NCBI RefSeq assembly: GCF_000332995.1
Contig: NZ_BANS01000001.1
Span: 124,001-188,000, forward strand
Origin: Gordonia amicalis NBRC 100051 = JCM 11271
GTDB taxonomy: Bacteria > Actinomycetota > Actinomycetes > Mycobacteriales > Mycobacteriaceae
Length of the DNA: 64,000 bases
Reading direction: 5' to 3'
Position numbers and translations under genes: made by a program. The notes below the pieces were generated by a model that worked only from the letters and a program-made list of their open reading frames with translations, was not told the DNA's origin and made no database searches. This document shows positions 53,111-61,954 of this stretch, in pieces. Each line of letters starts with the position of its first letter. Position 1 is the first letter of the stretch.

Positions 53111-54049
53111 CTATAGGTCGAAACCCGTGTTCGCACCGCACAGCACGATGCACAGCGTCGAATCCGGTTCTGTCCGAACCGCTCCGGTGGTCACCGCGGC
53201 GACGGCCGCGGCGGTGCCGTGTTCGACGAGGATGCGGTGAGAGTCCCACAGCATTCGTCGAGCGGCGACGAGCTGGTCATCGGTCACCAGCACACTGTCG
53301 ACGTCCGGATGCTGTGCGGCGGTCTCCCAGCAGATGTCACCGAGGCGGGTCGCACCGAGGGAATCGGCGGCGATGCTCTCGAGTTCGACCGGGACCGGTG
53401 AACCCGCTGCCCGTGCCTGGTGAAAACACGATGCCCCGAGGGGTTCGGCACCCACCAGGCGGTCGCCGGGACGCAGGGTCGCCGCGAGACCGGCGAGGAG
53501 CCCACCGCCGCCGACGCAGGCCACGGTGGTGACCGGACCGGGTATGTCCTCGGCGACCTCGAGGCCGATCGTGCCCGCACCCGCGACGATGTCGGGCAGG
53601 TCGTAGGCGTGGAGAGCCAGGGCGCCGGTGGTCGCGGCGATCTCCACCGCGGCGTCGGCGGCGTCCTGGTAGCGCAGCCCGACGAGATGAACCTCCGCGC
53701 CCAGAGTTCGCAGTGTTCCGACCTTGACCGCGGGAGCCGTCTCCGGGATCACGACGGTGCAGGGCACGCCGGCGATCCGTGCGGCCCAGGCCGCGCCGAT
53801 CGCGGCGTTGCCTCCTGACGCGACGAGCACCCCGGCGTCCGTCAGCGTTCCCTCGGCGCGCGCGTGCAGCGTCGCCCACAGGCTGCCCCGGACCTTGAAA
53901 CAGCCACCGAGCTGGAGGTACTCGAGTTTGAACGCGACGTCCCGCGGGCCGTCGACGGTCTCGATGGTGCTGTGCGATGTCGGTGTGCGCCGCAGGAGAG
54001 GGGAGATGGTCCTGGCGGCGGGGTCGACGTCGGCCCGGGTTGCTCTCAC
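53111..54049 (-). CDS. Threonine/serine dehydratase-like PLP enzyme
   Basis: This 312-aa fold-type II PLP enzyme has the cofactor lysine in [10 protein letters not shown] near residue 52 (family SFKxRG). The phosphate-binding loop VGGGGLLAG is present, and the substrate loop [14 protein letters not shown] resembles SGGNHG. There is no C-terminal ACT regulatory domain, so it is of the catabolic or biosynthetic-like short type. The likely reaction is dehydration of L-threonine or L-serine to a keto acid plus ammonia. It is divergent from folD. Confidence 0.88.
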   Translation of the reverse strand: MRATRADVDPAARTISPLLRRTPTSHSTIETVDGPRDVAFKLEYLQLGGCFKVRGSLWATLHARAEGTLTDAGVLVASGGNAAIGAAWAARIAGVPCTVVIPETAPAVKVGTLRTLGAEVHLVGLRYQDAADAAVEIAATTGALALHAYDLPDIVAGAGTIGLEVAEDIPGPVTTVACVGGGGLLAGLAATLRPGDRLVGAEPLGASCFHQARAAGSPVPVELESIAADSLGATRLGDICWETAAQHPDVDSVLVTDDQLVAARRMLWDSHRILVEHGTAAAVAAVTTGAVRTEPDSTLCIVLCGANTGFDL

Positions 54050-54104
54050 GGCACAGACAGTAGTGGCTCACATCGCGCTCGCTCCGGATGGAAGAATGTC
54101 GGGC

Positions 54105-55010
54105 GTGACCGCGATACGACTGGATGGCAAGACCACGCGCGACGAGATCTTCGCGGATCTCACCGAACGGGTGAACAAACTGCGCGAGGCGGGCATCACC
54201 CCGGGTCTGGGCACGGTACTCGTCGGCGACGACCCCGGCTCGCACTCCTACGTCAAGGGCAAGCACGCCGACTGCGCCCGGATCGGTGTCGAATCCATCC
54301 GCAAGGACCTGCCGGCCGACGCGACCACCGAGCAGCTCAACGCCGCGATCGACGAACTGAACGCCGACCCGGCCTGCACCGGATACATCGTGCAGCTGCC
54401 GCTGCCGAAGCACCTCGACGAGAACGCGGCGCTCGAGCGGATCGACCCGCTCAAGGATGCCGACGGACTGCACCCGATCAACCTCGGTCGACTGGTGCTG
54501 GGCAAGGAGTCGACACTGCCCTGCACGCCGCGCGGCGTCATCCATCTCCTCCGGCGCTACGACGTCCCGATCGCGGGTGCCCGCGTCACCGTCGTCGGTC
54601 GTGGGGTCACGATCGGACGGCCGATAGGCCTGCTGCTGACGAGGCGCAGTGAGAACGCCACAGTCACTCTCTGCCACACGGGGACCGCGGACCTCCGCTC
54701 GGAGGTAGAGCGTGCCGACATCGTCGTCGCCGCTGCAGGTGTACCGCATCTGATCACCAAGGACATGGTGAAGCCGGGTGCCGCGGTCGTCGACGTGGGC
54801 GTCAGCAGGACCGACGACGGCCTGGTCGGCGACGTCCATCCCGACGTGTGGGAGGTCGCCGGACACGTGTCGCCGAACCCCGGCGGAGTCGGGCCGCTGA
54901 CCCGCGCATTCCTGCTCGTCAACGTCGTCGAACGGGCCGAGCAGCAGCTCGCCGCCCAACAAGCCGCTGCCGAGGCCGTCGCCGGGGTCGAGGGCGGCGG
55001 CACGGCGTGA
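54105..55010 (+). CDS. folD: Methylenetetrahydrofolate dehydrogenase / methenyltetrahydrofolate cyclohydrolase
   Basis: This enzyme of about 301 aa interconverts 5,10-methylene-THF and 10-formyl-THF. It carries [16 protein letters not shown] (the Tyr-x3-Lys catalytic pair), [17 protein letters not shown], the DKDVDG-like [24 protein letters not shown] (NADP loop) and [17 protein letters not shown] 54105 is chosen because GGAAGAA lies about 8 nt upstream; ATG 54096, three codons earlier, is an alternative with the purine run too close. The C-terminal Ala/Glu-rich tail is longer than in E. coli. Followed with a 4-nt overlap by the DUF3017 gene. Confidence 0.96.
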   Translation: MTAIRLDGKTTRDEIFADLTERVNKLREAGITPGLGTVLVGDDPGSHSYVKGKHADCARIGVESIRKDLPADATTEQLNAAIDELNADPACTGYIVQLPLPKHLDENAALERIDPLKDADGLHPINLGRLVLGKESTLPCTPRGVIHLLRRYDVPIAGARVTVVGRGVTIGRPIGLLLTRRSENATVTLCHTGTADLRSEVERADIVVAAAGVPHLITKDMVKPGAAVVDVGVSRTDDGLVGDVHPDVWEVAGHVSPNPGGVGPLTRAFLLVNVVERAEQQLAAQQAAAEAVAGVEGGGTA

Positions 55011-55411
55011 GCCCGGACGAGCCGCACGTCGGCCCGGCCGGTTCGGATCCGCCCTCGACGGATCCGAACCAACCGAGACCGCGACCTCCGGGTGACGGAG
55101 CTCACGGAGCCGAACCCGTGCCCGAGCAGGTGCACGGGGTGCGTGCGGTCCTCGTTCAGATCCCATATCTGCTGGTGATGCTCGGCGTGCTCGTGGCCGC
55201 GCTGTTCGTGATGTTCGACCGATGGCGACGCGGATCTTTCGTTTTCGGCGCGGCGCTTCTCGTCGGTGCGTTGCTCCGGGCGTTCATCCCTTCGTCGCAG
55301 GCCGGATTGTTGCAGGTCAGAGGGAAACTGTTCGACGTCTCGGTGATGGCGACGGTCGGTGGTGTGATGCTCTGGCTCGCCACGTCGATCGACTCGTTGG
55401 GAACGGATTGA
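55007..55411 (+). CDS. DUF3017 membrane protein
   Basis: This 134-aa protein has a Pro/Asp-rich N-terminal 45 residues, then three hydrophobic helices ([52 protein letters not shown]). This is the DUF3017 arrangement, which follows folD in most mycolic-acid actinobacteria (Rv3355c-like). The GTG at 55007 overlaps the folD stop (GTGA). Function unknown. Confidence 0.86.
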   Translation: MSPDEPHVGPAGSDPPSTDPNQPRPRPPGDGAHGAEPVPEQVHGVRAVLVQIPYLLVMLGVLVAALFVMFDRWRRGSFVFGAALLVGALLRAFIPSSQAGLLQVRGKLFDVSVMATVGGVMLWLATSIDSLGTD

Positions 55412-55412
55412 T

Positions 55413-55418
55413 TACAAT
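55413..55418 (+). promoter_or_regulatory. Possible -10 element upstream of the Hsp70-like gene
   Basis: TACAAT, a near-consensus -10, follows the stop of the DUF3017 gene and stands out in an otherwise GC-rich sequence. It would give a leader of about 130 nt before the Hsp70-like gene. No convincing -35 is seen, so this is tentative. Confidence 0.3.
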
Positions 55419-55556
55419 AGAGACCTGAGCGTGACCTTGAGACGCAGTGGTCGCGCCTGACCAGGCAAATCTCGCTGCCGACAGCACTGAGTACGACGCT
55501 GGGCAGACGCATCGACCGCTGGAGTACGTATCACTGCAACACCGACCGATGGCCAC

Positions 55557-57062
55557 GTGAACCGAGTGACGTCGATGGGCGTGTCGGCAGGCGCCGGCAT
55601 GATCCACTACGTCTTGCTGACGCGTGACGATCTGGGCCGCAGTGTGGTGGATTCGCGCGTGATCGACGTCGACCCGACCGACGGGCTCGACGGCCCGGGG
55701 CGCGTGAACGCCGGTATCGACGTCATGCTCAGCGCAGCCCGCGAGGCCGACGCACGCGTCGGCCCGATCGGCGTCGCGGCCCGGACCACAGCCCAACGAC
55801 GCCATCTGCGATCACGGGGGAGCGGCCCCCGCCGCCAGATCCGTCTCGTCGCCGAGGACGAGGCCGTCGTCGCCTACCTCGCCGACACCGGCGAGATCGA
55901 TCGCTTCTCCGCGGCCGTGGTCGTGGACTGCGGTGACACCGGTATGACCATGTACACCGTCGACCCGCAGAACCGGCAGATCACCGCCGTCGAACGCTCG
56001 ACCGTCATCAGCGGCCGGCGTCTCGACCGCGCCATAGCCGAAGGTCTCACCGCCGACAACCCGGCTCTCGGAGATTCGTCGCGCACCCGCGCCGGGCGCA
56101 GCGAGTTGCTCAGCGCCTGCCGGACCGCGAAGGAAGAGATCGCCTACGGCGGTGCGGGATCCGGTGGCACCGAGGGTTCGCCGGTGACGCTTCCGGGCGG
56201 TTCGGGACGGGTGTCGCTGACCGAATCCCATGTCGCGGGCGCCGTCGAACCGATGGTGCGTGAGGCACGCGAGGTGTTCGACCGCTATGTGGCCGACGTG
56301 GCCGCGCGAGGCATCAATCCGGACGCAGTGGTCTTCGTCGGTGGTCTCGCCAATCTGCCCGCGGTCCGGGAGATCACCCAGGGGCATGACTTCGACACAG
56401 TGTGCCCGTCCGCCCCGGAACTGGTGGCAGCGACGGGTGCGGCGCTCCTCGCCGGTGAGAGTGGTCCGAGCACCGCGCGACTGGCCTTCATCGGTGGTCG
56501 TCCGCAGCGTGAGTGGCTCTCGGCCATGCCGCTCGCGGTCGCGGGCGCGATCATCGCCGCGGCACTGATCACCATCTACGCGGTCAGCTCCTCGTTCGCC
56601 GAACGACAGGTCACCGAGCCGTCGCCGTCGGTCGACAGTGTCCCGGCGGTCGCAACGACGAGCGAGCAGCGATCCGATCCGGTGCCCACGACGTCGGCTC
56701 CGGTGACGCGCGTCCCAGACCAGCCCGTCGAGCAGACCTTCGAGCAGACCTTCGAGCAGCCGACCGTGCCCCAGCAACCGGTTCCGACACCGGACCGGGA
56801 CGCTCCGGGCTGGGCCACCACAGAGTTGGCGCCGACCTCGCCGTCGACCGGTACGAGCACGCGTACATTGTCGCCGTATCCGTGGCCGACGCTGCCGTTC
56901 GCTCCGGGCACGACGCCGCGCATCCCACCGGATCTGTTGCCGAAGGAGCTACTGCCGTCGAGTCCGGCGCCGACTCCTCCTCCGCCCGATCACTCGGCCA
57001 CGCCGCGGGCGGAAGCACCTGCCGCTCCGTCGTCAAGCAGCCCGGTACCCGTCCCGCGCTGA
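55557..57062 (+). CDS. Hsp70/actin-fold ATPase-like protein with membrane helix and Pro-rich tail
   Basis: This 501-aa protein has an N-terminal part to about residue 310 that resembles a minimal Hsp70/actin-type nucleotide fold: VVVDCGDTGMTMYTVD as phosphate loop, ISGRRLDRAIAEGL, SACRTAKEEIAYGG (the Hsp70 AKxxLS region) and FVGGLANLPAVREI as the adenosine loop. It lacks a substrate-binding domain. A single membrane helix lies at about 325-345 (LAVAGAIIAAALITIYAVS), followed by a long Pro/Thr/Ser-rich tail, probably outside the membrane, with a short QTFEQTFEQ repeat. GTG 55557 is used; GTG 55566 and ATG 55575 are alternatives. The role is unknown; a membrane-linked chaperone or envelope regulator is a guess. 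Confidence 0.82.
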   Translation: MNRVTSMGVSAGAGMIHYVLLTRDDLGRSVVDSRVIDVDPTDGLDGPGRVNAGIDVMLSAAREADARVGPIGVAARTTAQRRHLRSRGSGPRRQIRLVAEDEAVVAYLADTGEIDRFSAAVVVDCGDTGMTMYTVDPQNRQITAVERSTVISGRRLDRAIAEGLTADNPALGDSSRTRAGRSELLSACRTAKEEIAYGGAGSGGTEGSPVTLPGGSGRVSLTESHVAGAVEPMVREAREVFDRYVADVAARGINPDAVVFVGGLANLPAVREITQGHDFDTVCPSAPELVAATGAALLAGESGPSTARLAFIGGRPQREWLSAMPLAVAGAIIAAALITIYAVSSSFAERQVTEPSPSVDSVPAVATTSEQRSDPVPTTSAPVTRVPDQPVEQTFEQTFEQPTVPQQPVPTPDRDAPGWATTELAPTSPSTGTSTRTLSPYPWPTLPFAPGTTPRIPPDLLPKELLPSSPAPTPPPPDHSATPRAEAPAAPSSSSPVPVPR

Positions 57063-57084
57063 GCGCCGAAGAACGGGGACCGGC

Positions 57085-58233
57085 TCAGGCGTCGCGGCGG
57101 GCCAGTTCGACCGTGCGCTTGAGCAGGTCGCTGATGGCGTCGAATTCGGTGAGAAAGCCGTCGTGCCCGGTGTCGGATCGCACGACCTGCAGACCGCCGA
57201 CGCAGTTGCCCAGCTCTTCGGCGAGCTCGGCCTGTAACCGCAAGGGATACAAACGATCCGAGTCGATCCCGCCGACGATGACGGGGACCGTGCACTCGTT
57301 GAGCGCCTTCTTGATGCCGCCGCGGTTGCGGCCGACGTCGTGGTGGTTCAGGACCTCGGTGAGCACGACGTAGCTGCTCGGGTCGAAGCGCTGCATGAGT
57401 TTCGACGCCTGGTGCTCGAGGTAGCTCTGCACGGCGTACCGGCCGCCGAGCAGCGGCTGCTCGTCGCCCTGCGGTTCGTTGGCGAAGCGCTCGTCGAGCT
57501 CGGGCTCACTGCGGTACGACAGGTGCGCGATCTGACGGGCGATGCCCATCCCGGTCAGCGGTACCTGTCCGGTGCCGTGGTAGTTTCCGCCGTTCCAGGC
57601 CGGGTCGGACTTGATGGCGGCGATCTGGGTGGTCTGGATGCCGATCTGGTCGGCGGTGGCACGGGCGCCGACGGCCAGCACCAGTGCGCTGCGGACGCGC
57701 TCGGGGTATTCGATCGCCCACTCGAGTGCACGGGCTCCGCCCATCGATCCGCCGAGAACTGCTCCGACGCTGCGGATTCCGAGACGGTCGAGGAGAGCGA
57801 CCTCGGCGCGGACCTGGTCGAGGACGGTGATCTGTGGGAATCGCGAACCCCACGGCCGACCGTCGGAGGCGAGCGACCCGGGACCCGTCGATCCCTTGCA
57901 GCCGCCGAGGACGTTGGCCGAGATGACGCACCATTCGTCGGTGTCGATGGCCATGCCCGGACCGATGAGGCCGTCCCACCAGCCGGGCGCCTCGTGCTCG
58001 TTGTCGGCGGGACCGGTGACGTGGGAGTCGCCGGTGAGTGCGTGCAGGGTGAGGATCACGTTGTCGCGGGACGGCGACAACGTCCCCCAGCGCTGGAACG
58101 CCAGGGTGACGTTGTCGATCCGTTCGCCGCTGTCGAGAGGCAGCGAGCCGATGCTCATGCCGACGAGCTTCCCGTCCGGGACCGATTCCCAGTCGGGCTG
58201 ATCAGACGCTTGCGCGTTCAGGTCGATACTCAC
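57085..58233 (-). CDS. metX: Homoserine O-acetyltransferase
   Basis: This 382-aa alpha/beta-fold acyltransferase makes O-acetylhomoserine. It has [35 protein letters not shown], the nucleophile elbow [25 protein letters not shown] (catalytic Asp) and [10 protein letters not shown] (catalytic His). GTG 58233 is used; TTG 58239 is two codons upstream with AGGTGAGG at better spacing and may be the true start. It lies 22 bp downstream of metY, so both are probably under the SAM-IV riboswitch. Order and content match M. tuberculosis metC-metA. Confidence 0.95.
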   Translation of the reverse strand: MSIDLNAQASDQPDWESVPDGKLVGMSIGSLPLDSGERIDNVTLAFQRWGTLSPSRDNVILTLHALTGDSHVTGPADNEHEAPGWWDGLIGPGMAIDTDEWCVISANVLGGCKGSTGPGSLASDGRPWGSRFPQITVLDQVRAEVALLDRLGIRSVGAVLGGSMGGARALEWAIEYPERVRSALVLAVGARATADQIGIQTTQIAAIKSDPAWNGGNYHGTGQVPLTGMGIARQIAHLSYRSEPELDERFANEPQGDEQPLLGGRYAVQSYLEHQASKLMQRFDPSSYVVLTEVLNHHDVGRNRGGIKKALNECTVPVIVGGIDSDRLYPLRLQAELAEELGNCVGGLQVVRSDTGHDGFLTEFDAISDLLKRTVELARRDA

Positions 58234-58255
58234 CGACAAAATTGCCTCACCTGTC

Positions 58256-59578
58256 TCACTTGGCGGCTGCGAAGCCCTGTTCGAGGTCCGCCAGGATGTC
58301 GTCGATTCCCTCGATCCCCACGGCCAGGCGAACAAGTCCCGGGGTGACACCTGCGGCGAGCTGCTCCTCGGGGGTCAGCTGGCTGTGGGTGGTCGAGGCC
58401 GGATGGATGACCAGCGAGCGGACGTCGCCGATGTTGGCCACGTGGCTGTGCAGAGTCAGCGCGTCCACGAACTTCTTGCCCGCGTCCACACCGCCGGCGA
58501 TCTCGAAGGAGATGATCGCACCCTGTCCCTTGGGGGCGAGTTCCTGGCCGCGCTGGTACCAGGGCGAGGACTCGAGGCCGGCGTAGGCGACGGACTCGAC
58601 CTGCGCATGACCCTCGAGGAACTTCGCGACCTTCTGCGCGTTGGCGACGTGACGCTCGATGCGCAGGCTCAGGGTCTCGAGGCCCTGGGCGAGCAGGAAG
58701 GCGTTGAACGGGGCGATGGCGGCACCGGTGTCGCGCAGCCACTGGACGCGGGCCTTGAGTGCGTAGGCCGGCGCACCGAGGTCGGCGAAGACCGCACCGT
58801 GGTAGCTGGGGTCCGGGGTGGTGAAGCCGGGGAACAGGTCCTTACCGTCGCGCTGCACACGCCAGTCGAAGGTGCCGCCGTCGACGATCACGCCGCCGAT
58901 CGCGGTGCCGTGTCCGCCGATGTACTTGGTGGCCGAGTGGACGACGACGTCGGCGCCGTGGGCCAGCGGGTTGATCAGGTACGGGGTGGCGACGGTGTTG
59001 TCGATGATCAGCGGCACGCCGTTGCGGTGTGCGACCTCGGAGACTCCCTTGATGTCGAGGATCTCGTTGTTGGGGTTGGAGATCGACTCACCGAAGAACG
59101 CGCGGGTGTTCTCGCGGACGGCGGCCTGCCACGACGCCGGATCCTCGGGATCCTCGACGAAGCTCACCTCGACGCCGAGCTTCGGCAGGGTGTAGTGGAA
59201 CAGGTTGTAGGTGCCGCCGTACAGACGCGGGCTGGACACCACGTGACCGCCGGTCTCGACGATGTTGAGGATCGAGTAGGTCTCGGCGGCCTGCCCGGAG
59301 GCCACGAGCAGAGCGGCGACGCCGCCCTCGAGGGCGGCGATGCGCTGCTCGACCGCGTCCTGGGTCGGGTTCATGATGCGGGTGTAGATGTTGCCCGGCT
59401 CCGCGAGACCGAAGAGGTTCGCCGCGTGCTGCGTGTCGTTGAAGACGTAGGAGGTGGTCTGGTAGATCGGCAGAGCCCGGGCATTCGTGGCCGCGTCGGC
59501 GGTCTGGCCGGCGTGGATCTGCTTGGTTTCGAAGCTCCAGTTGTCGGCCGGATTCGTGCCCTCGTTGGCATCAGACAT
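58256..59578 (-). CDS. metY: O-acetylhomoserine aminocarboxypropyltransferase (sulfhydrylase)
   Basis: This 440-aa Cys/Met-metabolism PLP enzyme converts O-acetylhomoserine plus sulfide to homocysteine. It shows [49 protein letters not shown] and the PLP lysine in [17 protein letters not shown]. The C-terminus has [15 protein letters not shown] and [17 protein letters not shown]. The inserted loop (about 230-260) is that of MetY rather than MetB/MetZ. The ATG at 59578 follows the riboswitch by 50 nt. With metX it forms the direct-sulfhydrylation route to methionine. Confidence 0.96.
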   Translation of the reverse strand: MSDANEGTNPADNWSFETKQIHAGQTADAATNARALPIYQTTSYVFNDTQHAANLFGLAEPGNIYTRIMNPTQDAVEQRIAALEGGVAALLVASGQAAETYSILNIVETGGHVVSSPRLYGGTYNLFHYTLPKLGVEVSFVEDPEDPASWQAAVRENTRAFFGESISNPNNEILDIKGVSEVAHRNGVPLIIDNTVATPYLINPLAHGADVVVHSATKYIGGHGTAIGGVIVDGGTFDWRVQRDGKDLFPGFTTPDPSYHGAVFADLGAPAYALKARVQWLRDTGAAIAPFNAFLLAQGLETLSLRIERHVANAQKVAKFLEGHAQVESVAYAGLESSPWYQRGQELAPKGQGAIISFEIAGGVDAGKKFVDALTLHSHVANIGDVRSLVIHPASTTHSQLTPEEQLAAGVTPGLVRLAVGIEGIDDILADLEQGFAAAK

Positions 59579-59627
59579 GACGATTGATCACTTTCTACGG
59601 TCGGCAGGGCCAAATTCGACCCTGTTG

Positions 59628-59761
59628 GGGTCCGACCTTCGGACCCGCGCTTGCCGGGGCTTCGCTGCTGCGATCCCAACCCGGTCATCACCCGGAGCAC
59701 CCCACCGCGGTTGGAGGGTTGCCGATCAGCAAGCCGGGGCTTGGCGCTGATACTCATGACC
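59628..59761 (-). promoter_or_regulatory. SAM-IV riboswitch upstream of metY-metX
   Basis: The minus-strand RNA reads GGTCATGAGT at its 5' end, then GCAACCCTCC, ACCGCGGTGGGGTGC, CCGGGTGATGACC closing the first stem, and GGTCCGAAGGTCGGACC as a terminal hairpin. These blocks in this order are the SAM-IV aptamer of actinobacteria, usually found before metX/metY. SAM binding should lower metY-metX expression. A further hairpin at 59605-59624 (CAGGG/CCCTG) lies between aptamer and metY and may be part of the expression switch. Confidence 0.93.
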
Positions 59762-59771
59762 TGGCGACAAG

Positions 59772-59800
59772 GATATAACACGGATGTGAGTGCCTGAGAA
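59772..59800 (-). promoter_or_regulatory. Putative promoter of metY-metX
   Basis: On the minus strand, TGT-TATATC forms an extended -10 (hexamer at 59772-59777) with TTCTCA at 17-bp spacing upstream as a weak -35. The start site predicted from this -10 falls within a few nucleotides of the SAM-IV aptamer 5' end at 59761, which supports the assignment. Confidence 0.55.
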
Positions 59801-60025
59801 CCCTCCCGGTCACGCCGAGTCGAACCCCTCACACTGCCTCCGAACCGTGTACTGAGCGTGTGGTCCGAGCGGTTGAAATCGGTCAAACGGCACGGCGAAT
59901 CCCCAGTACAGCGTCGTTAGCGCTTCTCAGCATCATGTCAGGTTCTTCGTCGTCGCCTTAGGGTTCGGGCAACCCCGGCGGGCTTCCGCACTGGCATGGT
60001 CCGGGTTCATCGAGGAGAACACCTC

Positions 60026-61828
60026 ATGGCTGCGCTGGCGCACCTCCGCTCTCGACGGATCTCCGTCCTCGTCGCCTCTGCAACCGGTTTCGCGGTGGCC
60101 GTCGCCCTATGCCTCCCCGGTGACGCCCTCGCGGAGGCATCCGAGTCCTGCGGAGCGGGGGCGGTCGTGATCGCCGCCGGCACCAACGACCCCGAGGGGC
60201 AACACCTGGTCGGGGTCACACAGCGGTACCGAGGGCTCGGGCCGGACGGGAATCCGGACCCGGACTCCGAGTATGCGGGCGACAACGGATACACGATCAT
60301 CTACGCCGACTATCCGACGACGCTCTGGCCGCTGGGCGCCACGGGGTACGACTCGAGCGTGGCGCAGGGAAACGCGGCGACCACATCGGCGATCGCCGGC
60401 TACCAGACCCGGTGTTCGGGTAAGCCGGTCGTCGTCGCCGGGTACTCGCAGGGTGCCCGGGTCGCGGGTGATGTCCTGGCCGACATCGGCTCGGGTCCGG
60501 TCGAGGTCGTGGCGACCGACGAGAACGGCGACCCACTCCTCGACGAGGACGGCAATCCGATCACCGTCGTCATCGACCCGGACGGGATCAGCGGCGAGTT
60601 GTACTCCGACCCGCGGCAGGCCGGCGACAAGACCGGACGCGGCATCGAACTGTCCCTGATCGGCGTGATCCCGGGGCTGACGATGTCCGGTCCGCGCGGG
60701 ACGAGCGGGACCGACGCCGGTTTCGGTGAGCTCGAGGGTCGGGTGGTGTCGGTCTGTATCGAGGGCGACCCCATCTGTGACCTGCCCGATCCCATCCACG
60801 ACCCGATCGGTGCGATCGACGGGCTCCTCGGTTACCAGGTCAAGCACTTCCTCTACCCGTACGCGATGTACCGGGACCCCGCGTCCCAGTGGGCGACGCG
60901 ACCGGTCTCGTGCAACGACGCGGGGACGGTCTGCATGGTCGGCGCGAAGTCGGCATTCGCCGAGCTGGTCCAGGGCTGGGCATCCGACCTCGGCTACACC
61001 GGCGAGATCGGCGACTTCCTGTCCGGCCGTCCGACGGTCGGCCTCCCGCTCGGGATCACCCTGGCGAACCTGCAGCCCGTCGTCCGCCTGGTCCAGGGTG
61101 TCCTCCCGCCGCTGCCGCAGCTCGGTTACGGCGCCTACCTTCCCGACCTCTTCGTCTTCGAGGACATCCTGCAGGGCATCGTCAGCCTGTCCCCGGCGCG
61201 ACTCATGCGCGGTGTGACCGCGCTGGCCGCCAGCGTTCGCAGCATCGTGCTGCTGCCGGTGAACGCCGTGCGGTACTGGGCGGGCGCGATCGTCGGACCG
61301 ACCGTCACGTCGCAGCCGAACACCTTCACCGTGCTCGCCGACGACGACTCCGAGGTGCCGGTGACTCTCGCCCGAACCTTCGCCGCCGTCGACGACGATC
61401 CCGAGACCAGCGGACCGGAGGTCGAGGCGACCCACGGCGGTTCCGGCATCCCGGCCGTCACCGAGGTGGCGAGCGGTCCGTCCGGAGTCGACTCTTCGGC
61501 GGATACGGACACCTCGGCGCCTGCGTCGGCCGCCGAACCCGACGACGGCCCGGCCGGCGGCGGAGACGGCACCGACCCGTCCACCGGTGGCGGTGATCCG
61601 GGCGTGACGCGGTCGGAGACCGATTCCTCCGACGCGCCGTCGTCGGACGCCGGGACCCCGGGCTCCGATCCCGACGGCGGCTCCGGCAGCGCCGACTCCG
61701 GGACCTCGAACCCGGACGGCTCGGACTCGGGCAGTTCCGGCAGCGGCGGGTCGGATTCGAGCAGCGGTTCCGGCAACAGCGATGGCGGATCGGACAGTTC
61801 GTCGAGCGGGGACTCGGGCTCCGAGTAG
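60026..61828 (+). CDS. Secreted PE-PPE domain (cutinase/esterase-like) hydrolase with Ser/Gly-rich tail
   Basis: This 600-aa protein has a signal peptide (residues 1 to about 36: SVLVASATGFAVAVALCLPG, then ALAEA). It then has a PE-PPE alpha/beta-hydrolase domain to about residue 280. Seen there are VVIAAGTNDPEG, TIIYADYPTTLWPLG, the nucleophile elbow VAGYSQGARVAGD (Ser about 141), CIEGDPICDLPDP (Asp) and YQVKHFLYPYAMY (His), a complete triad. The rest to about 450 is a hydrophobic/amphipathic region. The last 130 residues are acidic Ser/Gly/Asp repeats (DSGSSGSGGSDSSSGSG). ATG 60026 has GAGGAG 8 nt upstream. A surface or secreted esterase is likely; in mycobacteria this domain acts on lipids in PE/PPE proteins, but here no PE or PPE N-terminus is present. 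Confidence 0.85.
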   Translation: MAALAHLRSRRISVLVASATGFAVAVALCLPGDALAEASESCGAGAVVIAAGTNDPEGQHLVGVTQRYRGLGPDGNPDPDSEYAGDNGYTIIYADYPTTLWPLGATGYDSSVAQGNAATTSAIAGYQTRCSGKPVVVAGYSQGARVAGDVLADIGSGPVEVVATDENGDPLLDEDGNPITVVIDPDGISGELYSDPRQAGDKTGRGIELSLIGVIPGLTMSGPRGTSGTDAGFGELEGRVVSVCIEGDPICDLPDPIHDPIGAIDGLLGYQVKHFLYPYAMYRDPASQWATRPVSCNDAGTVCMVGAKSAFAELVQGWASDLGYTGEIGDFLSGRPTVGLPLGITLANLQPVVRLVQGVLPPLPQLGYGAYLPDLFVFEDILQGIVSLSPARLMRGVTALAASVRSIVLLPVNAVRYWAGAIVGPTVTSQPNTFTVLADDDSEVPVTLARTFAAVDDDPETSGPEVEATHGGSGIPAVTEVASGPSGVDSSADTDTSAPASAAEPDDGPAGGGDGTDPSTGGGDPGVTRSETDSSDAPSSDAGTPGSDPDGGSGSADSGTSNPDGSDSGSSGSGGSDSSSGSGNSDGGSDSSSSGDSGSE

Positions 61829-61849
61829 TCCCGGCAACCTCCAAGGAAT

Positions 61850-61866
61850 CGATCGCCCAGCGATCG
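61850..61866. terminator. Possible short terminator hairpin
   Basis: CGATCGC-CCA-GCGATCG forms a perfect 7-bp stem with a 3-nt loop 21 bp after the stop of the PE-PPE gene. There is no T-run. The stem is short, so termination here is uncertain. Confidence 0.35.
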
Positions 61867-61954
61867 GGCAGGCGGGCGGGGTCGTCGGCCCCCTGTGAAG
61901 CAACTCACCGGGTCCGGGGGAATTGTGGTCTCCATGGGCCGGTTGGCATGAGGC

